Translations under genes and position numbers: made by a program
In this document: piece after piece, positions 43,727 to 52,462 of the stretch
Position numbering within the stretch: the first letter of the stretch is position 1
Layout of the letters: the number at the start of each line of letters is the position of its first letter
Origin: Janthinobacterium rivuli
Lineage (GTDB): Bacteria; Pseudomonadota; Gammaproteobacteria; Burkholderiales; Burkholderiaceae_D
Direction: 5' to 3'
Length of the DNA: 64,000 nucleotides
Assembly: GCF_009208735.1 (NCBI RefSeq)
Contig: NZ_WFLJ01000017.1
Span: 112,140-176,139 of the forward strand
The notes under the pieces: model-generated
Seen by the model: only the letters and a program-made list of their open reading frames with translations
Told to the model about the DNA's origin: nothing
Databases searched by the model: none

Positions 43727-45869
43727 GCACTTCGCTGTATTGCGCGATGCGCCACTGCGGCGCCGGCAAAAAATTGTTCGCCCACTCCAGCACGGCGTCG
43801 GCCGGCATGGGGCGGGCGATGCCGTAGCCTTGCGCCAGGTCGCAGCCCAGCTGGATCAGGCGCGCGCCATGTTCGACGCTTTCCACGCCTTCGGCGATCA
43901 CCGTCAGGCTGAAGGAACGGGCCAGGCCGATGACGGCGCGCACCAGGTGCAGGTCGTCGCGGTCGTTGAGCATGTTGCGCACGAAGCTCTGGTCGATCTT
44001 GACGATGTTCGCCGGCAGGCGTTTTAAATAGGACATCGACGAGTAGCCGGTGCCGAAATCGTCGAGCGCGAACGTGATGCCCAGCGCCTGGCAGGCGCGG
44101 ATGATGCGGCGCACGTCCTCGATGTCGTGCAGCGCCGACGATTCGAGGATTTCCAGTTCCAGCATGCTGGCGCGCACGCCGGGAAATTCGCCGAGGATGC
44201 TTTCCAGGCGCGAGACGAAGTCGGGTTGCTGGAAGTGGCGCGCCGCGATATTCACGCTGACCACCCAATGCTTGCCTGCCGCGCTCCAGCGCTGCATCTG
44301 CCACAGGGCCTGGCGCAGCACCCATTCGCCGATGTTGATGATCAGATCCGTCTGTTCCACCAGCGGCAGGAATTGCGCCGGCGCCAGTACGCCGCGGCGC
44401 GGATGCTGCCAGCGCAACAGCGCCTCCATGCCCACCACCGTGCCGGCGCGCATGTTCACCTTGGGCTGGTAGTACAGCCGCAGTTCGCCGTTGATCAGGG
44501 CCTGGCGCACTTCCGTGCGCTGGTTGTGGTGGGTGCGCACTTCTTCATCGAGGTTGGTGTCGAAGAAGTGATACTGGTTGCGCCCCGTCAGTTTCGCCTG
44601 GTAGACGGCGTGGTCGGCGTGGCGCAGCAGGCTTTCCGTATTCAAGTCCTTGCCCGCGTAGACGGCGATGCCGACGCTGGCCGTCATGTGCAGCGCCTGC
44701 TGGTCGCACTGGTAGGGGCGGCTCAGTTCCTGCATCAATTGCGTGATGTTCTGTTCGATGCTGGCGATGCTGGCCTGGCCGCACAGCAGCATGACGAATT
44801 CATCGCCGCCCAGGCGTGCCGCGTAATGGATCTGGCCCGTAAAACCGTGCAGGCGGCCGGCCACCTGCTTGAGGATTTCATCGCCCACCTCGGCGCCGTA
44901 GCGGTCGTTGATGGCCTGGAAGTGATCGAGGTCAAACAGGCACACGGCCAGCAGGCGCTGGCGTTCGCGCGCGAGGAACAGTTCCTGTTCGAAGCGGGCG
45001 GCCAGCGCGGCACGGTTGGGTAAGCCCGTCAGCACGTCATTATAGTTTTGCCACGACAGCTTTTGCAGCGCCTGCTGCATGTGCACGGTTTCGTTCAGCT
45101 GTTCGCCCAGCTGGCGCTGGCTGGTCTTCAACGAGTTCAACAATTGTTCGATATCGCCGGCCATGCCGTTGAACGACTGCGACACGGCTAGCGCTTCGGG
45201 CGTGGCGCCGGCGGCCAGGCGCACGGCAAAGTTGCCTTCGCGGAAGCGGTCGGTCGCGTGCACGAAGCGCGCCAGCAGCTTGCGGTGCGACGCCAGGATC
45301 AAGCCCAGCAGGAGGAAGACCAGCACGATATTGATGGTGCTGAGAACGGCCTGCTCGCGCACCCTGTGCCACACCTGCGCCAGGGGCAGGCCGGGCGTGT
45401 AGTGCAGGTCGAGGATGCCGTCGCCGCCGTCCGGCAGCGCCACGGTCAGGCGGCTGCGGATGGACGTGATGCCGGTCAGGCGCGCGAACCAGGCCGGCGC
45501 TCCGTCGGCCAGGGTATCGGCCAGCCTGCCGTCGGCCAGCACCTCGACATGCCCGCCGGCCGTGTCCCAGCGCGCGGAGGCGAGGCTGCGGTTCAGCGGC
45601 AGGGCGCTGCGCAGCACTTGCCGCACGCTGTCGTGCACCGCCAGCCGGTCCGCATGCACGGCCAGCGGCAGCACGCTATTGGCCAGGAACAGGTCGAGTT
45701 GCCGCGCATCGCTCTGGTAGCGCGCATTGGCCAGCGCCGTCTCCGTACCGAGCAAGGCGTGATAGCGAACGGCGGAAACGGCGAGTATCAGGAAGAAAAT
45801 AGGAATGAAGAGGCGGGAGTACATGCCCATCCGCATCCATGAAGATAATATTTTCCCAAAGACTGGCAT
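43719..45869 (-). CDS. Membrane-bound GGDEF-EAL cyclic-di-GMP protein
   Basis: 716 residues. An N-terminal helix (about 18-36), a periplasmic sensor region (to about 170), a second helix (about 175-195), a HAMP-like linker with coiled coil (about 200-280), GGDEF domain (about 290-440) and EAL domain (about 455-705). The GGDEF motif is intact (RLGGDEF), but no RxxD inhibitory site is seen at the usual place upstream. The EAL domain keeps EALLRW, the ILES position, DDFGTGYSS, KIDQSF and AEGVES, so phosphodiesterase activity is likely. Starts at 45869, or at ATG codons 12-16 residues later, are possible. It is encoded convergently with glcF with an 8-bp overlap. Confidence 0.92.
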   Translation of the reverse strand: MPVFGKILSSWMRMGMYSRLFIPIFFLILAVSAVRYHALLGTETALANARYQSDARQLDLFLANSVLPLAVHADRLAVHDSVRQVLRSALPLNRSLASARWDTAGGHVEVLADGRLADTLADGAPAWFARLTGITSIRSRLTVALPDGGDGILDLHYTPGLPLAQVWHRVREQAVLSTINIVLVFLLLGLILASHRKLLARFVHATDRFREGNFAVRLAAGATPEALAVSQSFNGMAGDIEQLLNSLKTSQRQLGEQLNETVHMQQALQKLSWQNYNDVLTGLPNRAALAARFEQELFLARERQRLLAVCLFDLDHFQAINDRYGAEVGDEILKQVAGRLHGFTGQIHYAARLGGDEFVMLLCGQASIASIEQNITQLMQELSRPYQCDQQALHMTASVGIAVYAGKDLNTESLLRHADHAVYQAKLTGRNQYHFFDTNLDEEVRTHHNQRTEVRQALINGELRLYYQPKVNMRAGTVVGMEALLRWQHPRRGVLAPAQFLPLVEQTDLIINIGEWVLRQALWQMQRWSAAGKHWVVSVNIAARHFQQPDFVSRLESILGEFPGVRASMLELEILESSALHDIEDVRRIIRACQALGITFALDDFGTGYSSMSYLKRLPANIVKIDQSFVRNMLNDRDDLHLVRAVIGLARSFSLTVIAEGVESVEHGARLIQLGCDLAQGYGIARPMPADAVLEWANNFLPAPQWRIAQYSEVPI

Positions 45870-46014
45870 CGTTTTTTGATCGATATCTGCGAATAATTAT
45901 GCAAACATTATCACCGAAATTTGCTATTGGAAACACAATATTGATATCAAGCATGAAATAAATGCGGATAGCTTGATTTCAGCGATTACTGTTTTTAATC
46001 AAATCGTTGAATCG

Positions 46015-46500
46015 CTATTCCTGTAGCAATTGCCGAATGTCGGCCGCCAGGCTGGCCGGCTTGCTGGCCGTCGCGTAGCGGCGAAACACGCTGCCATCCT
46101 TGCGCACCAAAAACTTGGTGAAATTCCATTTGATCGACTGCGTGCCCAATATGCCGGGCGCCGCCTGTTTTAATTGCGCAAATACGGGATGGGTATGCGG
46201 GCCATTCACGTCGATCTTGGCAAACAGGGGAAAGGTGACGCCGAAGTTTTTTTCGCAAAAGGCGCCGATCTCCGCGTTCGACCCCGGTTCCTGCTGGCGG
46301 AATTGATTGCAGGGAAAACCCAGCACGACCAGGCCCTGGTCGTGGAATTCGCGGTACAGCGCTTCGAGCCCCTGGTATTGCGGCGTGAAACCGCAGGCGC
46401 TGGCCGTGTTGACGATCAGCAGTACCTTGCCTTTGTAGCGCGCCAGGTCGATCGGCGTGCCATCGAGCGCCTCGGCCTGGAAATCGTGGATGCTGGTCAT
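46015..46500 (-). CDS. Glutathione peroxidase family thiol peroxidase
   Basis: 161 residues. The peroxidatic cysteine is C36 in VNTASACGFTPQY, with the second conserved site FPCNQFRQQEPG and the tetrad residues Q and W in IKWNFTKFLV. Bacterial members, such as BtuE, reduce hydrogen and organic peroxides using thioredoxin or glutathione. It starts one nt after the pilU stop (TGACATG), so it is probably co-transcribed with pilT-pilU, an uncommon partner. The 145-bp gap after it to the GGDEF-EAL gene is AT-rich and shows nothing else. Confidence 0.92.
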   Translation of the reverse strand: MTSIHDFQAEALDGTPIDLARYKGKVLLIVNTASACGFTPQYQGLEALYREFHDQGLVVLGFPCNQFRQQEPGSNAEIGAFCEKNFGVTFPLFAKIDVNGPHTHPVFAQLKQAAPGILGTQSIKWNFTKFLVRKDGSVFRRYATASKPASLAADIRQLLQE

Positions 46501-46501
46501 G

Positions 46502-47641
46502 TCAGAGGAGTCCCAGTTTGGTGGCGCCCGTTTGCGGGGCCGGTTCCGGCGTCATTGCGCCCTTGAGTTTGATCGTCAGGCGCAGGTCGTTGACGGAGTC
46601 CGCATTGCGCAGCGCGTCTTCATGGCTGATGGCGCCCGCTTCGTGCAGGTCGAACAGGGCCTGGTCGAAGGTTTGCATGCCATGCTCGCGCGACTTCTTC
46701 ATCAATTCCTTGATCTCGTGCACCTGGCCCTTGAAGATCAGGTCGCTCATCAGCGGCGAGTTGAGCAGGATTTCCAGCGCCGCCTTGCGCCCGCCGCCTT
46801 CCTTGTTGGGGATCAGCCGCTGCGAAATCATGCCCTTCAAATTCAGCGACAGATCCATCAGCAACTGCTGGCGCCGCTCTTCGGGGAAGAAATTGATGAT
46901 GCGGTCCAGCGCCTGGTTGGCGTTGTTCGCGTGCAGGGTGGCCAGGCACAGATGGCCCGTCTCGGCGAATGCGATGGCGTGGTCCATGGTGTCGCGGTCG
47001 CGGATTTCACCGATCTGTATCACGTCGGGCGCCTGGCGCAGGGTGTTTTTCAGGGCCGTGGCCCAGTCGTCCGTATCGACGCCCACTTCGCGCTGGGTGA
47101 CGATGCAGTTGCCGTGCGGATGGATGAATTCCACGGGGTCTTCGATGGTGATGATGTGGCCATGGCTGTGCGCGTTGCGGTGGCCCAGCATGGCCGCCAG
47201 GGTGGTCGACTTGCCGCAGCCCGTGGCGCCCACCATGATGACGAGGCCGCGCTTGCTCATCACGATGTCTTGCAGGATGGCGGGCAAACCGAGTCCCTCC
47301 AGGGTGGGGATGGCGGTATTGATCAATCGCAAGACCATGCCTGCCTGGCCCATCTGCACGAAGGCGGACACGCGGAAACGCCCGAGTCCTTCCGGGCTGA
47401 TGGCGAAATTGGCTTCGCGGCTGGACTCGAACTCGGCCGCCTGGCGCGCGTTCATGACGGCGCGCACGTAGCCGGCCGCCTGCTGCGCGGTGAGCGCGCC
47501 GCCCGCCAGCGGCGTCAGCTTGCCGTCGAGCTTGATGGCGGCGGGAAAGCCGGCCGTGATGAACAGGTCGGAGCCGGCTTGTGCGCGCATCTGCGCCAGC
47601 AGCGCGTGCATGGCGCCATAGTGTTCGTGCGTCGTCTGCAT
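46502..47641 (-). CDS. pilU: Type IV pilus retraction ATPase PilU
   Basis: 379 residues. A PilT/VirB11-type hexameric ATPase: Walker A GATGCGKST, Asp box ITIEDPVEFIH, Walker B IQIGEIRDRDTM, His box AETGHLCLATLH. The C-terminal extension (about 345-379, ending TGATKLGLL) and GGGRKAALEIL region distinguish PilU from PilT. PilU works with PilT in pilus retraction and twitching motility. It lies 3 nt after pilT and 1 nt before the peroxidase gene. Confidence 0.93.
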   Translation of the reverse strand: MQTTHEHYGAMHALLAQMRAQAGSDLFITAGFPAAIKLDGKLTPLAGGALTAQQAAGYVRAVMNARQAAEFESSREANFAISPEGLGRFRVSAFVQMGQAGMVLRLINTAIPTLEGLGLPAILQDIVMSKRGLVIMVGATGCGKSTTLAAMLGHRNAHSHGHIITIEDPVEFIHPHGNCIVTQREVGVDTDDWATALKNTLRQAPDVIQIGEIRDRDTMDHAIAFAETGHLCLATLHANNANQALDRIINFFPEERRQQLLMDLSLNLKGMISQRLIPNKEGGGRKAALEILLNSPLMSDLIFKGQVHEIKELMKKSREHGMQTFDQALFDLHEAGAISHEDALRNADSVNDLRLTIKLKGAMTPEPAPQTGATKLGLL

Positions 47642-47644
47642 CGC

Positions 47645-48688
47645 TTATCCGGGGAAGTTTTCAGGCGACTTGGCGGCCGAGCGGGCCGTTTCCGCCGAGA
47701 TGGTGCCGCGCCGCACCAGGTCGGCGAGGCACTGGTCCAGCGTCTGCATGCCCACGTTGCTGCCCGTCTGGATGGCCGAATACATTTGCGCCACTTTCGC
47801 TTCGCGGATCAGGTTGCGCACGGCCGGCGTGGCCAGCATGATTTCATGCGCGGCCACGCGGCCCGCGCCGTCCTTGGTTTTCAGCAAGTTCTGCGAAATG
47901 ACGGCTTGCAAGGATTCGGACAGCATGGCACGCACCATTTCCTTTTCCTCGGCGGGGAAGACGTCGATGATGCGGTCGATCGATTTCGCCGCCGACGAGG
48001 TGTGCAGGGTGCCGAACACGAGGTGGCCCGTCTCGGCCGCCGTCAGCGCCAGGCGGATGGTTTCCAGGTCGCGCAATTCGCCCACGAGGATGACGTCCGG
48101 GTCTTCGCGCAGGGCCGAGCGCAGCGCGTTGCTGAACGAATGCGTGTGCGAACCCACCTCGCGCTGGTTGATCAGGCATTTCTTCGGTTCATGCACGAAC
48201 TCGATCGGGTCTTCGATGGTCAGAATGTGGTGGTTCTGCCGCTCGTTGACGTGGTTCACCATGGCCGCCAGGGTGGTCGACTTGCCCGAACCCGTCGGCC
48301 CCGTCACCAGCACGAGTCCCCGCGGGCGCATGGCCAGCTCGCCGAAGATGCGCGGCGCGTTGAGGTCTTCCAGGGTCAGCACTTTTGAGGGAATCGTGCG
48401 CAGCACGGCCGAGGCACCGCGCTCCTGGTTGTAGGCGTTGACGCGGAAGCGGGCCAGGCCGGGAATCTCGAACGAGAAATCGCATTCCAGCGCTTCTTCA
48501 TACGCCTTGCGCTGGCTGTCGTTCATGATGTCGTAGATCATGCTGTGCACTTCCTTGTGCTCGAGCGGCGCCACGTTCAGGCGGCGCACGTCGCCGTTGA
48601 CCCGTATCATCGGCGGCAGGCCGGAAGACAGGTGCAGGTCGGAAGCCTTGTTGCTGACGGAGAAAGCGAGTAGTTCGGAGATGTCCAT
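47645..48688 (-). CDS. pilT: Type IV pilus retraction ATPase PilT
   Basis: 347 residues, normal PilT length. MDISELLAFSVSNKASDLHLSSG is the standard N-terminus; Walker A GPTGSGKST, Asp box ILTIEDPIEFVH, Walker B ILVGELRDLETI, His box AETGHLVFGTLHT, and the AIRNLIRE-like helix AVRNLIREAKVAQMYS are all present. It powers pilus retraction. It diverges from yggS across 64 bp, the classical pilT/yggS/proC arrangement. Confidence 0.96.
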   Translation of the reverse strand: MDISELLAFSVSNKASDLHLSSGLPPMIRVNGDVRRLNVAPLEHKEVHSMIYDIMNDSQRKAYEEALECDFSFEIPGLARFRVNAYNQERGASAVLRTIPSKVLTLEDLNAPRIFGELAMRPRGLVLVTGPTGSGKSTTLAAMVNHVNERQNHHILTIEDPIEFVHEPKKCLINQREVGSHTHSFSNALRSALREDPDVILVGELRDLETIRLALTAAETGHLVFGTLHTSSAAKSIDRIIDVFPAEEKEMVRAMLSESLQAVISQNLLKTKDGAGRVAAHEIMLATPAVRNLIREAKVAQMYSAIQTGSNVGMQTLDQCLADLVRRGTISAETARSAAKSPENFPG

Positions 48689-48752
48689 TTATAATCCCTG
48701 TGCCTGCATTGATGGGCTGGCGCACCGTGCCGCCGCCCCTATACACTAGAAA

Positions 48753-49460
48753 ATGATTATGTCCACAATCGAACAGAACTTGCAAGCCGTGCGCGACAGT
48801 ATTGCGCAGGCGGCCCTGGAGGCGCGGCGCGCCCCTGGTGACGTGACCCTGCTGGCCGTCTCGAAAACCTTCGGCGCGGACGCCGTGCTGGCGGCCGTGC
48901 GCGCTGGCCAGGCGGCGTTTGGCGAAAATTATCTGCAGGAAGCGCTCGACAAGATCGCAGCGGTGAAGGCGGCCGCGCCGGAGCATGCGCTGGCCTGGCA
49001 CTTCATCGGCCCCATCCAGAGCAACAAGACGCGCCCCATCGCCGAACATTTTGACTGGGTGCATACGGTGGAACGGGAAAAGATCGCCGCGCGCCTGTCC
49101 GAGCAGCGTCCGGCCGGCTTGCCGGACCTGAATATCTGTCTGCAAGTCAATATCAGCGGCGAAGCCAGCAAGAGCGGTGTGACGCCCGCCGAATTGCCGG
49201 CGCTGGCGCATGCCGTGGCGCGGCTGCCCCGTCTGCGCCTGCGCGGCCTGATGGCCATTCCCGAGCCGGAAACGGATGTCGCCCTCCAGCGCCGGGCTTT
49301 TGCGCAATTGCGCGCGCTGTACGACCAATTGAAGGCGGACGGCCTGGCGCTCGATACCCTGTCGATGGGCATGTCGGCCGACTTGCGCGCCGCCGTGCTG
49401 GAAGGCGCCACCATCGTGCGCGTGGGCAGCGCCATCTTCGGTTCCCGCAACTATTCCTGA
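48753..49460 (+). CDS. yggS: YggS family pyridoxal-phosphate homeostasis protein
   Basis: 235 residues. A single-domain PLP-binding TIM barrel; the PLP lysine lies in LLAVSKTFGAD, with FGENYLQEA, WHFIGPIQSNKT and LSMGMSADLRAAVLEGATIVRVGSAIFG as family signatures. It controls cellular PLP levels and affects amino-acid balance. The ATG at 48753 or the second at 48759 (MSTIEQNL) may be used. It is followed by proC 16 nt on, a widespread pairing. Confidence 0.95.
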   Translation: MIMSTIEQNLQAVRDSIAQAALEARRAPGDVTLLAVSKTFGADAVLAAVRAGQAAFGENYLQEALDKIAAVKAAAPEHALAWHFIGPIQSNKTRPIAEHFDWVHTVEREKIAARLSEQRPAGLPDLNICLQVNISGEASKSGVTPAELPALAHAVARLPRLRLRGLMAIPEPETDVALQRRAFAQLRALYDQLKADGLALDTLSMGMSADLRAAVLEGATIVRVGSAIFGSRNYS

Positions 49461-49476
49461 TGAAGAGAGAACAAGC

Positions 49477-50307
49477 ATGACGACAGAATTGAATATCGCC
49501 TTTGTGGGCGGCGGCAACATGGCGGCCGCCCTGATCGCCGGCCTGGCGGGCAAGCTGACCCTGGGCGGCAACATCCACGTGATCGACCCGCACGCGCCCG
49601 CGCTGGAAAAACTGCAGGCGCAATTCGGCGTCACCACGGCGCTTGCTGCCGGCGACGCGCTGCGCGGCGTGGACGTGATCGTGTTGGCAGTGAAACCGCA
49701 AAGCATGCGCGACGTGGCGGCGCAATTGCTGCCCTTCCTCGACGGGGAGCGCGCGCCATTGATCCTGTCGATCGCGGCCGGCATCCGCGCGGCGGACCTG
49801 TCGCGCTGGCTCGGCGATTACCCGGCCATCGTGCGCTGCATGCCGAACACGCCGGCCCTGATCGGCATGGGCATCACGGGCATGGTGGCCAGCGGCGGCG
49901 TCAGCGAAGAACAGAAAAAGATGGCGGATGCCATCCTGCGCGCCGTCGGCCAGACCGTCTGGCTGGCTGACGAAGCCAAGATCGACCCTGTGACGGCCGT
50001 GTCCGGCAGCGGTCCCGCCTACGTGTTTTACTTTATCGAAGCGATGCAGCAGGCCGCCGCCGAGCTGGGCTTGACGCCGGAGCAGGGCACGCAGCTGGCC
50101 ATCGCCACGTTTACGGGCGCGGCGCAGCTGGCGGCGAACTCCAGCGAACCCGTGTCCTTGCTGCGCGAGCGGGTCACGTCGAAAGGCGGCACGACGTATG
50201 CGGCGCTCACCAGCATGGAAGAGAGCGGCGTCAAGGCGGCCATCGTCAAGGGCATCAAGGCGGCCGCGCAGCGCGGGCGCGAGATGGGGGATGAATTAGG
50301 TAAATAA
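49477..50307 (+). CDS. proC: Pyrroline-5-carboxylate reductase
   Basis: 276 residues. The NADPH-binding start IAFVGGGNMAAALIAGL and the C-terminal signature LRERVTSKGGTTYAAL are clear ProC features, as is VTAVSGSGPAYVFYFIEAM. It makes proline from pyrroline-5-carboxylate. AAGAGAGAACA precedes the ATG. It ends 12 nt from the convergent anti-sigma gene. Confidence 0.96.
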   Translation: MTTELNIAFVGGGNMAAALIAGLAGKLTLGGNIHVIDPHAPALEKLQAQFGVTTALAAGDALRGVDVIVLAVKPQSMRDVAAQLLPFLDGERAPLILSIAAGIRAADLSRWLGDYPAIVRCMPNTPALIGMGITGMVASGGVSEEQKKMADAILRAVGQTVWLADEAKIDPVTAVSGSGPAYVFYFIEAMQQAAAELGLTPEQGTQLAIATFTGAAQLAANSSEPVSLLRERVTSKGGTTYAALTSMEESGVKAAIVKGIKAAAQRGREMGDELGK

Positions 50308-50319
50308 GTGGGTGAGTAG

Positions 50320-51036
50320 TTAGATCACCTTGACGGCGCGGCCGATGTATAAAATCGGCCCCGTCGGCCGGCCCGTGGGCGAGCCCGTTGCCGGTTCCAG
50401 CGTGATTTCAAACAGCTGCTCCGGCTGCAGCGGCGGCAGCTTGTCCAGGGTCAGCTTGAGGCTCTGCCCCGGCTTGACCAGGCCCAGCGAGACAGGCGCG
50501 CCCCAATCCTTGCCCTTGGTCCAGAATTGCAGGGCTTTTTGTTGCGGCACGGCCGTCGGCCCCAGCGGGATCAGGCTCAGGTCGCGGTTCTTGCCGCCGC
50601 GTCCACCCGCCTGCACGATCCACCCCGGCGATTTATCCTGCGGCGCCACCAGCACCACCAGGTAGCCGGGTCCGCTTGGCGCTTGCAGCTGCACGGCAAC
50701 GAGCACAGCCAGCGCGGCCGTGGCCGCCAAGCCGCCACCGGCCAGCACCCGCCAGAAGGCCAGGCTGTTCCACCATGCCCGCCAGCCGCCCGCCTGTCGC
50801 ACGGCCGAAGGCGTCAACAGGCTGGCGCTGATGCGCGGCCACAGTTGCGCGGACGGCGTTTCTGCTGGCGCCAGCGTCGTCAAGGGCAGCAGACGCCGTT
50901 CCCAGGCATCGACGGCATCGCGCAAGGCGGCGTCGCGCGGCAAGCGCTGTTCCACTTCCGTACGCTTGGCCAGCGCCAGGGTACCGAGCACGTATTCGCT
51001 GGCCAGCCGCTGCAATTCCTCGTCGCTATTGATCAT
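50320..51036 (-). CDS. RskA-type anti-sigma factor
   Basis: 238 residues. The N-terminal cytoplasmic region (about 1-90; LQRLASEYVLGTLALAKRTEVE) is the anti-sigma domain, followed by one membrane helix (about 103-122, LAGGGLAATAALAVLVAVQL) and a periplasmic RskA_C-like domain (about 130-235; LQFWTKGKDWGAPVSLGLVKPGQ). The start overlaps the sigma-factor stop by four bases (ATGA), so the pair is translationally coupled. No HxxxCxxC zinc motif is seen, so redox sensing is unlikely. It should hold the sigma factor at the membrane. Confidence 0.9.
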   Translation of the reverse strand: MINSDEELQRLASEYVLGTLALAKRTEVEQRLPRDAALRDAVDAWERRLLPLTTLAPAETPSAQLWPRISASLLTPSAVRQAGGWRAWWNSLAFWRVLAGGGLAATAALAVLVAVQLQAPSGPGYLVVLVAPQDKSPGWIVQAGGRGGKNRDLSLIPLGPTAVPQQKALQFWTKGKDWGAPVSLGLVKPGQSLKLTLDKLPPLQPEQLFEITLEPATGSPTGRPTGPILYIGRAVKVI

Positions 51037-51674
51037 CCCATGCACTCCCGCAAGGCGGCCAGGCCACGCTTGACCCATGCCTTGACGGTTCCCAGTGGCG
51101 CTTGCAGGCGCTGCGCGATTTCACTGTGGGAACAGCCATCGACATAGGCGTACAGGATGCTGTTGCGCTTGGATTCGTCCAGGTGGCCGAGGCAATCGTG
51201 CAGCTTGCCCATGTTCGCCTGAAGGGCGTAGGCGTCCGAGGTGGCGTCGGCATCGTCGCCTTGGCGTTGGTGCAGCAGGGTTTCCACGGTATCCTCGTCG
51301 GCCGATATTTCATGGGCGCGGGCGCGCGCCACGTTCAGCGCCTGGTGCCGCACCACCACATAGATCCAGCCCTTGCCGCTGCCGCGCGTGGCGTCGAAGC
51401 TGCCGGCGCGGCGCCAGATGTTCAGGAAGGCGTCGTGCAGCACGTCTTCGGCCAGCGCCCGCTGGCGGACGATGCGCAGGGCCACACCGAGCAGGTAGCG
51501 GCTTTCCTGCTGGTACAGGCCGTGCAATGCCTGCTGCTCGCCCCGGGCGCAGGCGCGCAGGGCGGCATCGTAATCGTAGGGGGCGGCTTGGGCTGGCAAG
51601 GTTGGCGCAATCGTCAAGGATGAACGGTTAGCAAGTTTTTCATGCCAAGTATAGGCCAGAAACCCGCTTGCCAA
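51033..51674 (-). CDS. ECF sigma factor (SigK-like), TTG start
   Basis: 213 residues. Region 2 is seen in LHGLYQQESRYLLGVALRIVRQRALAEDVLHDAFLNIWR, split over two helices, and region 4 in SILYAYVDGCSHSEIAQRLQAPLGTVKAWVKRGL. No ATG exists in the frame. I take the TTG at 51674 because AGGA lies 9 nt upstream; TTG codons at 51614 and 51599 have no site. The SigK/RskA pairing elsewhere controls envelope or antigen genes. A copy of the dispersed structured element ends 24 nt before this start, so it lies in the leader. Confidence 0.9.
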   Translation of the reverse strand: MASGFLAYTWHEKLANRSSLTIAPTLPAQAAPYDYDAALRACARGEQQALHGLYQQESRYLLGVALRIVRQRALAEDVLHDAFLNIWRRAGSFDATRGSGKGWIYVVVRHQALNVARARAHEISADEDTVETLLHQRQGDDADATSDAYALQANMGKLHDCLGHLDESKRNSILYAYVDGCSHSEIAQRLQAPLGTVKAWVKRGLAALRECMG

Positions 51675-51698
51675 CCGTTGTTTTCCTGTTTCACAACG

Positions 51699-51810
51699 CC
51701 TAACAAAACCGTCGCGAGCGGAAGGGAGAGGTGGCTAAGAAGCGCAACCGTACTCTAGTACGGTGAGCATCGCAGGCCGCCTATCCCGACGCGCAGCAGG
51801 TTTTGATAGG
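51699..51810 (-). repeat. Dispersed structured intercistronic element, copy C (DUF3455-sigma factor)
   Basis: 112 bp, reverse-complement homologue of the elements at 3836 and 17707. On the minus strand it has ends CCTATCAAAACC and GGTTTTGTTAGG (11 of 12 pair), the core GCGGCCTGCGATGCTCACCG, and the inner hairpin CCGTAC-TAGA-GTACGG (51748-51763). It begins 5 nt after the stop of the DUF3455 gene and ends 24 nt before the sigma-factor start, co-directional with both. Confidence 0.85.
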
Positions 51811-51815
51811 TGTCG

Positions 51816-52373
51816 TTACGCGGCTTTCCAGAAGATGTAGTCGGCCTGGTAGGGCACCCACTGTTTGGCGCCGATGCTTTCCATGCCGCAGGGGCTGCTT
51901 GGCGCCACGCCGCCGCTGGTGGCCACGCGCTGGATGTAGCTGACGCCCTGCATGGCGCCGCGGCCCGTGGCCGGGTTGGCTTTCACCAGCTGATACGGGA
52001 TGTTGCCCGCGCCGGCCGGTGCCACGGCCACCTGCGTCGCCGTCACTTTCGAGCCGTCCAGATTGGCCCAGGTGGCGGGTGGGCCGACATAGGTGCCGAC
52101 CTGCATGCCGCTGCGGTCGTTCAAGGCCGCGTCAGGGCCCACGAAGACCCATTCATGGCCCGTCATGTCTTTTTTCGCCTTGCATTCGTAGGCGATCTTG
52201 CCCACGCCCACCGTCTGCATGGCGACTCGATGGCCATCGGGCACCTTGACGGCGTTCGGCAATTGTTCCTGCGAATAGCGGGCGCTCATGGGGGCACAGG
52301 CGGCCACGAGCAGGGCGGCGCACAGCACGGTGAGTGTAGGGGCGGTATGGCGTGGGGCGATGGTGGCAAGCAT
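51816..52373 (-). CDS. DUF3455 lipoprotein
   Basis: 185 residues. Lipoprotein signal: LCAALLVAACAPMS, with the lipobox LVAAC at about residues 22-26. The mature protein contains VGKIAYECKAK, WVFVGPDAALNDRSG and SYIQRVATSGGVAP, the DUF3455 pattern (a widespread exported domain of unknown function, in fungi and bacteria). Directly upstream of the ECF sigma operon and on the same strand, separated by the structured element, so it may belong to that regulon. Confidence 0.85.
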   Translation of the reverse strand: MLATIAPRHTAPTLTVLCAALLVAACAPMSARYSQEQLPNAVKVPDGHRVAMQTVGVGKIAYECKAKKDMTGHEWVFVGPDAALNDRSGMQVGTYVGPPATWANLDGSKVTATQVAVAPAGAGNIPYQLVKANPATGRGAMQGVSYIQRVATSGGVAPSSPCGMESIGAKQWVPYQADYIFWKAA

Positions 52374-52462
52374 GGCGAACTCCTGGTAGTTGGCTCAACC
52401 GGCTGGTTGATACCATTACTACGCATGGGCCTGCCATTTGGATGCAGCCAGAAAAAAATAGT

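Noticed and set aside
46457..48388. 643-codon plus-strand frame across pilU and pilT
   Set aside because: Antisense to two well-recognised ATPases with all motifs.
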